64,000 nucleotides of DNA from Gracilimonas sp. (lineage in GTDB: Bacteria > Bacteroidota > Rhodothermia > Balneolales > Balneolaceae): the NCBI GenBank assembly GCA_022450045.1, contig JAKURD010000009.1, positions 1-64,000 of the forward strand. The letters are read 5' to 3'. Of the stretch, positions 54,857 through 62,852 are shown piece after piece (positions within the stretch are counted from its first letter, which is position 1; each line of letters starts with the position of its first letter). Position numbers and translations under genes: made by a program. A model generated the notes under the pieces. The model worked only from the letters and a program-made list of their open reading frames with translations, was not told where the DNA came from and ran no database searches.

Positions 54857-57307
54857 TCAAAAGAAGCGGGCTATGCTCACCCCAATAAAAAAACCCGGAT
54901 CATCTATTCGATAAGCCACATCTGCCCTGAAGAGATTAAAGATATTACTTAATGAAAGCCCGGCCTCCATATGCCAGTCTTCCGTTGACTGGGGAGAAAA
55001 TCCGTACCTGTTATTAAACTCGTCCACTTGTTGCTGTTTCACCCAGGTTCTTCCTATCCCTCCAAAAGCAATAATACTTAATCCTGTTTTAGTTGCGTTT
55101 CTCCAGCCTAACATCTCAAACGGAACACTTTTGAAATTGTGCTCAGCATTTAAAGCCAAGTAACTTGCTCCCTCATATGGAATGAACCTTTTTGCCCTGA
55201 AAGCTCCAAAAGGCGTGAATATTCCGGGAGCTACATCCAGTACCTCATTTTTTTGGACAGGAAGGTTCCCCACATAAGTGCCGGCATTAAAACGCATATC
55301 CAGGGTATTTGGAAAAAATCTTCGCTGATAAAAAGTCTCAAATCTGCGATAAAGATCTACTTTAAACCGGGTATAATCCCAGATACTACCCATGAATTTA
55401 GCTGACTGCTCAATACTTAATGAATAATCATTTGCACCTATAGCCCCAAATCCTTTTTTGTCATTCCCTTTAGACAGCTCAATTTTAACAGCACTTAATG
55501 TACCCTCATCTACATAACTGTTGGGCCTTTGCACAAAGTCATTCCCAATGATATCATAGCTTGATTTATAATCAATGGATGTATGAACCTCATAATTATA
55601 TGCTAAACTCAAGGTCCCCATGCGCCGAAAAAACCGCGCGGCACCAACTTCAAGTCCTTCATTTCGGTAATAATCAAAATAGTCTGCATATCCAAGCAGG
55701 GAAGTTACTGTGGTCATTCCCGGACTGAGCATATCCGAGTTATATCTTGTTGCCGTCCGGGCACTATAACCTGAAAAAATTTTAAATAGCCGGGTATTTT
55801 TGAGCGGCCTCCATTCCAGTCTCGCTCCATAAGAAAATGTACCGTCACCATAGCCGGTACTGTATCCGCCGAAAACTGTGGAGTTCACCCTATTATCGGC
55901 ATACCACCTGCTGTGCTTCAGTCCACCGTAAAAAACATCGACCCGGTTAAATCGGCCAACCGGACTCAGGTTTTTAGTGACTTTAGAAAGGAACGATTGG
56001 CCACCTGTGCCGGAACTGCTTGCTCCGCCCTGGCTTCCGCTATTATCTCCGCCCGAGGAAGTTTCAACAGAAGTATCTTCTTCCCAGTCAATGAATCGAG
56101 TAAAAAATCCGGTGGGTTTGAATGCTTTTTCTAAGGTTGCGGTGCTATCCACCGTCTCGTAAGCGCGCTGCTCTTCAAGATCCAAAGGAATGATATCTAC
56201 TTCGCTCACAAAGAGAGAATCACCGCTGTTGATGGTTGTAGAATCGACCGAAAATAGCTCGTTAGACTTGAAAAGTGAGTCAGGAAGATCACTATTTACT
56301 TCGTAATCGTTCAGCTTTGCCACTTGTTTGAAGCCAATGGGAGGAAATCTGAGCCCTATTACACCAACCTCAACCAATCCCTCAATCCGGACATCAACCG
56401 GAAGCCAGTAATCACCCCCAAAGTTGTTGAATTGCTGAGAATAGGTAAGGTTGAAATCCTGTACCGGAGCCGGAAAACTGACGACAGAGTTTGGTTTCAG
56501 ATCCACTTCAAGCAACGCATATTCTTCACCCAAAACAAAGATCGTCCCTTCAAAAAGGGGCTGGAGCTTTCGCTTCGAGCTTACCGACAATTCATACACC
56601 ACTTGCCCGTCCAGCGATTGCATGTCTTCGAGCTGAAATTCGTAATAACTCAGCGCATCGGGATGCGTTACCCCCACCATATCAAAGCCCGCAATATTGA
56701 GGTTGTCATCATAAAAGTTGGGAAGATAGCTTACCCCGGCAAAATTACTGGCTTCATCCATGTTGGCCGTTTGCCGTTTTGATTTCAGCACTTCCCGATG
56801 CCCCCTTTCCTTATCCCAGTATGCGATGGACACGCTTTCCGAAATGGAGATAATGGTCGTATCGTTTTTTAGCTGTTGACGAGTATAAGCTTCTGCTTTA
56901 TAAGAATTAAGGCCTTCCCTCCAGATCTGCTTCCTGCGAATCACTTCTCTCATAATAGCAATGGCAGGATCTTCACCGGTCACCACAATTTCACCCATTT
57001 CGGCTACCGAGGGCTTCAGTAAAAAATCGACCGGCCCGGAATTTTCCGTAATCACCTTCTCCTGACTTTCAAATCCAATGAAACGTACCACCAATGTCAC
57101 CGGGAATTCCCGAATGATCAGGCTAAACTCTCCATCCTGATTTGTGATCGTCCCTTTATAGGTATCTTTAATGATCACATGAGCCGCCGGAAGTGGCTCT
57201 CCGGTTTCGGCATCTGCAATTCTGCCGGTAACAGTGGTTTGTGCCGCTGCTTCTGTAAATGCCGCTAAAAGAAGGAAAAAAGTAAGTACTGTAGCTGTTT
57301 TTTGCAT
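54857..57307 (-). CDS. DUF5686 outer-membrane protein with CarboxypepD-like domain
   Basis: An 816-residue exported protein. It has a signal peptide (TVLTFFLLLAAFTEAAAQ), then a carboxypeptidase-regulatory-like domain at about 23-105 (TVTGRIADAETGEPLPAAHVIIKDTYKGTITNQDGEFSLII), then the DUF5686 region with AIMREVIRRKQIWREGLNSYKAEAYTRQQLKND, and a C-terminal beta-barrel ending FFIGVSIARFF. Such proteins are typical of Bacteroidota outer membranes; function is unknown. It converges on the OmpA-like gene. Confidence 0.93.
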   Translation of the reverse strand: MQKTATVLTFFLLLAAFTEAAAQTTVTGRIADAETGEPLPAAHVIIKDTYKGTITNQDGEFSLIIREFPVTLVVRFIGFESQEKVITENSGPVDFLLKPSVAEMGEIVVTGEDPAIAIMREVIRRKQIWREGLNSYKAEAYTRQQLKNDTTIISISESVSIAYWDKERGHREVLKSKRQTANMDEASNFAGVSYLPNFYDDNLNIAGFDMVGVTHPDALSYYEFQLEDMQSLDGQVVYELSVSSKRKLQPLFEGTIFVLGEEYALLEVDLKPNSVVSFPAPVQDFNLTYSQQFNNFGGDYWLPVDVRIEGLVEVGVIGLRFPPIGFKQVAKLNDYEVNSDLPDSLFKSNELFSVDSTTINSGDSLFVSEVDIIPLDLEEQRAYETVDSTATLEKAFKPTGFFTRFIDWEEDTSVETSSGGDNSGSQGGASSSGTGGQSFLSKVTKNLSPVGRFNRVDVFYGGLKHSRWYADNRVNSTVFGGYSTGYGDGTFSYGARLEWRPLKNTRLFKIFSGYSARTATRYNSDMLSPGMTTVTSLLGYADYFDYYRNEGLEVGAARFFRRMGTLSLAYNYEVHTSIDYKSSYDIIGNDFVQRPNSYVDEGTLSAVKIELSKGNDKKGFGAIGANDYSLSIEQSAKFMGSIWDYTRFKVDLYRRFETFYQRRFFPNTLDMRFNAGTYVGNLPVQKNEVLDVAPGIFTPFGAFRAKRFIPYEGASYLALNAEHNFKSVPFEMLGWRNATKTGLSIIAFGGIGRTWVKQQQVDEFNNRYGFSPQSTEDWHMEAGLSLSNIFNLFRADVAYRIDDPGFFIGVSIARFF

Positions 57308-57416
57308 CGCCCTGAAAATCTATGTTATGGAATAAAAACGATAAACTTCTACTAACAAGCAGCTGATTAGTTACGTTAAGCTACGTATCTTTTTCACAAA
57401 GATTGTCTTAACTCCT

Positions 57417-57489
57417 GACCCTGTAGTTCAATCGGATAGAATAGGGACCTCCTAAGTCCTAGATCTGGGTTCGATTCCCGGCGGGGTCA
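57417..57489 (+). tRNA. tRNA-Arg (CCU)
   Basis: GACCCTG pairs with CGGGGTC, the anticodon loop CTCCTAA has anticodon CCT, and CTGGGTTCGATTCCCGG forms the T-arm. It decodes AGG. The region downstream is AT-rich and accessory in appearance, as is common at tRNA genes. Confidence 0.95.
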
Positions 57490-57531
57490 CTCATATTTAG
57501 TTAAGTCCTTTAATTTCATATACATTTATAC

Positions 57532-57544
57532 ATAGAGTGCAAAC
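57532..57544 (+). repeat. Left 13-base direct repeat flanking the accessory patch
   Basis: ATAGAGTGCAAAC occurs here, 43 bases after tRNA-Arg, and again at 60023-60035. The two copies bracket the AT-rich operon. Could be an old attachment or target duplication; not proven. Confidence 0.35.
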
Positions 57545-57623
57545 AATAATGTAAACAAGCAGTGACAAATTTGAGAGCGAATGTAATGGCGGGCTGAGTG
57601 AAATATAGATTTAGGCTAAGCAC

Positions 57624-58099
57624 TTATCGCTGAAGTATTTGCTCTATCGTATCTAAGCCTAATTGAGTTAACATCATATCCTCATCATTAACGAATTTGA
57701 CCTTTTTTTGCTTTACAAGACGCTGAACATTGTTATATAAATTATTCATTCGGCTATCAGTTTTCCTATTAGATTCATCGTATTTATCAATTAGGTCTTC
57801 TCTTTTAAAAAAACTTTTTTCTTCACTTGTCAGGATATAAGAATATACTAACAGTCATTCTGCTTCACTCTTCGGTAATTCACGTAAAATAATTTCTTTT
57901 AATGATACTTTTTCAGAAAATGGAACCTTATCATCTATGTTATGATTGTTAGTTTGATTTTCTCGAGATTCGGGTTTTTCGTTATATAAAAACTTGAATT
58001 TAATTCGTTTTTGAGCAAAGCTTTAAAAGTGATTAGTTGGTACTTTTCATCAACTGAATTTGAAAGCTCTTGTATTTTATTAAGTGATTTAACATCCAT
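57624..58099 (-). pseudogene. Third gene of the accessory operon, broken wHTH protein
   Basis: The frame from ATG 58099 reads MDVKSLNKIQELSNS then VDEKYQLITFK, then must shift near 58019-58022 (one T missing) to continue as FAQKRIKFKFLYNEKPE, and SEKVSLKEIILRELPKSEAE. At 57855-57857 a TGA sits where TGG (Trp) fits. The frame then continues as LLVYSYILTSEEKSFFKRED, RMNNLYNNVQRLVKQKKVKFVNDED and TQLGLDTIEQILQR to TAA at 57624. The C-terminal part looks like a winged helix. Both a frameshift and a nonsense change make a real loss plausible. It lies two bases after the previous gene. Confidence 0.75.
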
Positions 58100-58101
58100 A
58101 T

Positions 58102-58863
58102 TTATACCTCAATTTTAAAGTTAATATTTTTTTCCACCCAACTGATACCACTCCTTGTTAAATAGACATTTTGTGCTTTTATATGGATTCTTTTTTCAAC
58201 CTGTAGTTTTGATATTACAGATTTGTTAAACATGTACTTATCTGAATAACCAACTTGCTGAAAAAGGTTGTCAATGGAGAAGGATTCTGGGTAGTAATGA
58301 TATAGTATGATAAGTGTTCTATCATATGCTTTTAAATTAGGATCAAGAATTACTATGTCACCTTCAATTTCTTCTACTAATGGAATAGATTTGATAGTAA
58401 TTTTATCAATTAAGTTTTGGCAGTCTTGAGCAGATAGGCTTGTTTCTGAACGGATAATTTCAGACAGAATCCAAGAAGATGCTCTCATTATATACCTTGC
58501 GTCCATCTCATCAACGTCTATATCCGAACCGAGATGAGCCACATCTCTTTTATTTCTAAAATCATATAGTGCGTCTAATATTTTTCTAATTTGAAACCTA
58601 ATACTATCAGGAAGGCCTGAGTCATCCTTAATAGAATTGTTTATTGTAGTTCTATTTATTGTTGAGTCAATTGGTGTATAAGAACCCGATTTTTTCCACT
58701 CTAAATACCTGTATATACCCTCAGCAAGTCTCCCACCATTTAATTCTGCAGGACCCCAATCAGACATTGAGAACCTGTTTACTAATTCTTGATATTCGTT
58801 GAGGATTTTGTCTAAAATTTCTTCAGGTATAGATTCTAAGTGTGATTTTATCGAAGCAATCAT
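58102..58863 (-). CDS. Accessory protein with HEPN-like motif and wHTH-like tail
   Basis: A 253-residue cytosolic protein, not recognised. Residues about 120-150 (ALYDFRNKRDVAHLGSDIDVDEMDARYIM) contain an Rx6H-type HEPN nuclease-like pattern (RNKRDVAH). The C-terminal 70 residues (LIILYHYYPESFSIDNLFQQVGYSDKYMFNKSV, then SKLQVEKRIHIKAQNVYLTRSGISWVEK) resemble a winged helix and parallel the tails of the two neighbouring genes. The codon use is AT-rich. It begins one base after the end of the upstream gene, so they are co-transcribed. An RNase or toxin role is inference only. Confidence 0.7.
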   Translation of the reverse strand: MIASIKSHLESIPEEILDKILNEYQELVNRFSMSDWGPAELNGGRLAEGIYRYLEWKKSGSYTPIDSTINRTTINNSIKDDSGLPDSIRFQIRKILDALYDFRNKRDVAHLGSDIDVDEMDARYIMRASSWILSEIIRSETSLSAQDCQNLIDKITIKSIPLVEEIEGDIVILDPNLKAYDRTLIILYHYYPESFSIDNLFQQVGYSDKYMFNKSVISKLQVEKRIHIKAQNVYLTRSGISWVEKNINFKIEV

Positions 58864-59442
58864 TTAACTCTCAATGTTGGCTATATCTTTAATTAATTCC
58901 TTAAGTCGTTCGATGCCAGGTCTTTTTAATTTTACTTGTCTCTTTTGACCATTTCCCATTAAGCTAAAGATATCTTCCATAGATTTTATCGTCTTAGCAA
59001 AATTTGGCTGGTCATATTTACCGAAATAGTCACAAACATCTCTAATATCATTGGCGGAAGTCCATTCCTCGATGCCGGATAATTGCCTCCCACCTGCTAA
59101 TAGTAACGCTAATTCTTTTGTAGCACCTGCTGTACTACTATCTAAACTTCCTGTACCAATAATGATTTTGAGCTCATCATCATCTATATAATAAATTTCT
59201 TCAATAATTTGAGATGACAATCCAAGTCTATTGGCTATCTGGGAAATCTCACTGCTTTCACTATCCTCTATAAGTGCAGGAAGTGATTTTGAGGTACCTG
59301 AAGGCGGGTGTGCAGAGTGTGAATAATTTTGCGAGCTAATCAAATCAATTGCTTTTTCAAATGCTTTTAATCTGAATTCTTCAGGAAGATTTGATTTTTC
59401 CACTTCCTGAAAGGCTTCAGTAAATATTTCGTGAATTTGCAT
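58864..59442 (-). CDS. Accessory protein with wHTH-like C-terminal domain
   Basis: A 192-residue cytosolic protein, not recognised. The N-terminal part is helical and hydrophilic; residues about 80-190 (ANRLGLSSQIIEEIYYIDDDELKIIIGTG, then ELALLLAGGRQLSGIEEWTSANDIRDVCDYFGKY, and RQVKLKRPGIERLKELIKDI) look like a winged-helix with a basic wing. First gene of the three-gene operon. It could be a DNA-binding regulator of the set or an immunity component. Low similarity to anything I recall. Confidence 0.7.
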   Translation of the reverse strand: MQIHEIFTEAFQEVEKSNLPEEFRLKAFEKAIDLISSQNYSHSAHPPSGTSKSLPALIEDSESSEISQIANRLGLSSQIIEEIYYIDDDELKIIIGTGSLDSSTAGATKELALLLAGGRQLSGIEEWTSANDIRDVCDYFGKYDQPNFAKTIKSMEDIFSLMGNGQKRQVKLKRPGIERLKELIKDIANIES

Positions 59443-60228
59443 AATTTAGAGGGTTTTGTTTTGGTGTGCTGAAAATTAATGAAATAATAAGGAAAAACTA
59501 CATTAGAAATATTTAATATATTGTATTGATATTTTATTGATTGACTGACCTATAATATTATTTATTATTTTAAATTATATAATTACTTGCTAAACAATGA
59601 CTTATATAAACTGATTTTTGTACTAATCAAAATGAATACTAATACTATTGACATATGCGTAATAATTATTTCTTATCAAGATGCCTTTTATAGGTTTAAA
59701 AGGGTGTTTTATGATATAAAATATTATTACTTATTATAAATAATATATTGGAATTACGCTTTTAGCATGTGGTAAAAAATAGTTAATATAATTATATAAG
59801 TATTTGTTATTATTAACTTTTTATTCACCCTTGAATAACTATCTATGAAATGAGAGAGGGAGAGCATAATTTTTATATTCCAGCTAATATAAATCAAGAG
59901 GGTCAGCGAACTATGGGACTATAAACAAGCCAAAGTCCCAATTTTCACTCTGGCCTTCTATTCTGTCTTTTTAAATACAAATAGAACAAAATTTTGTAAT
60001 TGTACTGTTTTTTAATGCTTGAATAGAGTGCAAACTAATACAGAACTTGAAAGAATAGATAGATTATTACTTGGCTGTGTAGTTTAATGCACTTGTTCAA
60101 CCCATTCCAGAGCTTGTACAAAGGCTTTCCAGTAGCCGAAAATGGTTAGTATAATAGACAGGCTAACCCGTTATGATAGCTGAAAAAGAAAGTGCAGGTA
60201 CTGGTTATTATTGATTTGCGAAGTTTTC
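59443..60228. other. AT-rich intergenic stretch upstream of the accessory operon
   Basis: About 785 bases with no credible coding sequence, much more AT-rich than the rest of the window. It must contain the promoter of the operon, which I cannot place. It holds a seven-base-stem hairpin (TGGGACT/AGTCCCA, 59914-59940) and the right direct repeat at 60023-60035. Confidence 0.6.
60023..60035 (+). repeat. Right 13-base direct repeat flanking the accessory patch
   Basis: ATAGAGTGCAAAC, identical to 57532-57544. The flanking bases beyond differ. Marks a possible right end of the accessory patch. Confidence 0.35.
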
Positions 60229-60450
60229 TTATTCCGAATAATCAAAAACGGGGGTTTCTAAGGTTTTCTTGGGGGCCACATTACCTCTGATTTTCTTTCG
60301 GAGCTGTTCCACCGTTTCCGAAGCAAAATACTGTTCGCCGGTTTCTTCATTCACCCGTGCAGGTACGTTTTCAACGATATAGAATTTCCCATCCAGCTCA
60401 AGGCTGTAGGTTACCTTTCGTTCCGTTAATCTTTCTTCTGTCGTACTCAT
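60229..60450 (-). CDS. YgiT/MqsA-like antitoxin without cysteines
   Basis: A 73-residue protein resembling the zinc-ribbon antitoxin YgiT: KVTYSLELDGKFYIVENVPARVNEETGEQYFASETVEQLRKKI. The usual CxxC pairs, including VCxxCGE, are replaced by VNEETGE, and an N-terminal zinc knuckle is absent. It overlaps the upstream DUF4258 gene by four bases, the standard arrangement of toxin-antitoxin pairs. The antitoxin role is inferred. Confidence 0.75.
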   Translation of the reverse strand: MSTTEERLTERKVTYSLELDGKFYIVENVPARVNEETGEQYFASETVEQLRKKIRGNVAPKKTLETPVFDYSE

Positions 60451-60764
60451 GGATTTCTCCGCTTTTCAAAGTTGATCCATTTTACGGGATCGGGTTCATA
60501 TAAGGTAATGATTTTCAAAACAGGACGCGATGGGTAACTGCATTGAATATGTAGCGGCCGGTTTTGTCTCGTGAATCCGAGAATAAGACAACTTGGGCCA
60601 TATTTATCATTTGGATAATCTTCAATAATTTTTGCTTTCTGATTTATCGCTTCCTTTACTTCATCCACTGAAATATTTCGAATAATACTTTGGTCAACGG
60701 CATGCCTCGAAAACTCTAACAGCCCTGAAGTTACCTTAAGCTGTATTTCATATAGTCTCGTCAT
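60447..60764 (-). CDS. DUF4258 protein, putative toxin
   Basis: A 105-residue protein matching the DUF4258 pattern: LLEFSRHAVDQSIIRNISVDEVKEAI, then GPSCLILGFTRQNRPLHIQCSY and VLKIITLYEPDPVKW. The DUF4258 fold is related to BrnT/RelE-like RNases and occurs with YgiT-type antitoxins. It is transcribed first, followed by the antitoxin-like gene with a four-base overlap. Likely a toxin-antitoxin module. Confidence 0.8.
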   Translation of the reverse strand: MTRLYEIQLKVTSGLLEFSRHAVDQSIIRNISVDEVKEAINQKAKIIEDYPNDKYGPSCLILGFTRQNRPLHIQCSYPSRPVLKIITLYEPDPVKWINFEKRRNP

Positions 60765-61055
60765 TCAAAACGAATTGGTTAAAGGGATCGTACTTCCGAA
60801 GTAAATGTATTCGATTTATCCAAGATTATAATGCAATTACAGCAAATTATTTAGTTTAAAGATCTGGTATTCATTTCACATTCTGAAAGTTAACCGGGTT
60901 TAACAGTAAAAGTGAAATCATAAGTTCGTTGTAAGAATAAATCCCAAAAACATTCACTGGTATTTTTCCTCAGAATACCTTTTTATAGGTGCAATATTTG
61001 AGTACCCATTTTGGCGGTGATCATCTCAACCCAAATCATATTATAGAAACAGATC

Positions 61056-62852
61056 ATGCTTCTTCACTCCTTTGACTGGATCATTCTTTCAGTCTTTTTT
61101 GCTGTGGTATTAGGGATCGGTTTATGGTCTTCCAAAACAGCCGGTAAAGATCAGGAACAGTTTTTCCTTGGGGGAAGAAGCATGCCCTGGTGGCTGCTGG
61201 GCGTCTCTATGGTGGCCACCACCTTCTCCGCCGATACTCCAAATCTGGTAACCGGACTGGTTCGCGAAGGCGGCGTAGCCCGTAACTGGGTGTGGTGGTC
61301 TTTTTTGATCACGGGCATGGTTACCGTTTTCATATACGCCCGTTTATGGCGGCGATCCAATGTTCTTACCGATCTGGAGTTCTATGAAATCCGCTATAGC
61401 GGAAAAGCGGCTTCCTTCCTGAGGGGCTTCCGCGCGATCTATCTCGGTGTTTTATTCAACTGCCTGATCATGGGAACCGTGACACTGGCGGCAATCAAGA
61501 TCGGCTCCGTTATGTTCGGACTTTCTCCGTGGATCATCGTGGTTGGGGGGTCAGCCATAGTAGTGGCATACTCGGCGCTGGGAGGGATCAAAGGTGTGAT
61601 ATGGACGGATTTCTTCCAATTTGGAATCGCCATGGTGGGTGCTTTTTACGCCGCTTATGTAGCTATTGACCAACCTGAAATCGGTTCACTGGCTGCACTT
61701 TTTGATCATCCCAACCTGGAGGGCAAACTGGATATCTTTCCAAGTATGGATAATCCTTCCCTGGTCATCTCCATGTTCATTATCCCGATCGCGGTGCAGT
61801 GGTGGTCGGTGTGGTACCCCGGTTCCGAACCCGGAGGAGGCGGTTACATTGCACAGCGTATGCTGGCAGCAAAAGATGAACATCATGCCGTTGGAGCAAC
61901 CCTGCTTTTTAATGTAGCACATTACGCCCTGCGTCCCTGGCCGTGGATCATTGTAGCACTGGCCTCCCTCGTACTTTTCCCAGACCTGGCCTCCATTCAT
62001 GAAGTTTTTCCGAATATAAAAAACCAATATTTGGGAGATGACATCGCCTACCCGGTAATGCTAACCCTGCTCTCCCCCGGCTGGCTGGGATTAGTAACGG
62101 CCTCGCTGATCGCGGCATTTATGTCCACCATCAGTACCCATTTGAATTGGGGTTCATCCTACCTGGTTCATGATTTTTACAGCCGTTTTGTAAAACCGGA
62201 AGCCACTGAAAAGGAATTGGTTAGAATGGGGCGGATTTCAACACTCTTACTTATGGTTATCTCAGGCGCATTTGCCTTATTCTTGCTCAAAGATGCCACC
62301 CAGGCCTTCAACATTTTATTGCTTTCGGGTGCGGGAACAGGAGCCATTTATTTGCTTCGATGGTTCTGGTGGCGTATCAATGCCCTTACAGAAGTATTAG
62401 CTATGGTAAGCGGTACCATCACCGCTTTTGTGCTGGTTCTTTTTGTCAGTGATGATTCCCTGGCTACCACTTACCTTGATGGTTTTACGGTGAAGTTGTT
62501 ACTATCCGTTTTTATTACTTCGGTGGTATGGGTCGTTACTGCGTTCACTACCCGCCCGGAATCCTATGAAACACTCCGTAAATTCTATGAACTCACTCAC
62601 CCCGGCGGGCCCGGATGGAAAAAGCTGATTCAGGAATCCAAAGAACGCGGACATGAGATCGTCGAAACCAAAAAGTGGGGCGTTCCTCAGGGCATTCTGA
62701 TGGTCTTTGTAGGATGTATAGGAACGTATTCAGCGCTGATCGGGACAGGGAGCTTTCTATATGGAAATTACATAACAGCCGGAATTTTAACGCTGGTCTT
62801 CATCGTCTCAGCGTATATCATTCAGCAATATTTAACTAAAACTGAATTCTAA
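61056..62852 (+). CDS. Sodium:solute symporter family transporter
   Basis: A 598-residue member of the SSS family, with about 13-14 transmembrane helices. Features include DQEQFFLGGRSMPWWLLGVSMVATTFSADTPNLVTG at the start, GGIKGVIWTDFFQFGIAM and the LLSPGWLGLVTASLIAAFMSTISTHLNWGSSYLVHDFY segment. The family imports sugars, amino sugars, sialic acid or vitamins with sodium. It overlaps the downstream enzyme gene by one base (TAATG), so the two are coupled. A sugar or aminosugar substrate is inferred. Confidence 0.92.
   Translation: MLLHSFDWIILSVFFAVVLGIGLWSSKTAGKDQEQFFLGGRSMPWWLLGVSMVATTFSADTPNLVTGLVREGGVARNWVWWSFLITGMVTVFIYARLWRRSNVLTDLEFYEIRYSGKAASFLRGFRAIYLGVLFNCLIMGTVTLAAIKIGSVMFGLSPWIIVVGGSAIVVAYSALGGIKGVIWTDFFQFGIAMVGAFYAAYVAIDQPEIGSLAALFDHPNLEGKLDIFPSMDNPSLVISMFIIPIAVQWWSVWYPGSEPGGGGYIAQRMLAAKDEHHAVGATLLFNVAHYALRPWPWIIVALASLVLFPDLASIHEVFPNIKNQYLGDDIAYPVMLTLLSPGWLGLVTASLIAAFMSTISTHLNWGSSYLVHDFYSRFVKPEATEKELVRMGRISTLLLMVISGAFALFLLKDATQAFNILLLSGAGTGAIYLLRWFWWRINALTEVLAMVSGTITAFVLVLFVSDDSLATTYLDGFTVKLLLSVFITSVVWVVTAFTTRPESYETLRKFYELTHPGGPGWKKLIQESKERGHEIVETKKWGVPQGILMVFVGCIGTYSALIGTGSFLYGNYITAGILTLVFIVSAYIIQQYLTKTEF

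Noticed and set aside
57417..60764. Integrated phage or integrative element at tRNA-Arg
   Set aside because: No integrase, excisionase or structural gene is present and the tRNA 3' end is not duplicated near 60 kb; only a 13-base direct repeat supports an insertion.
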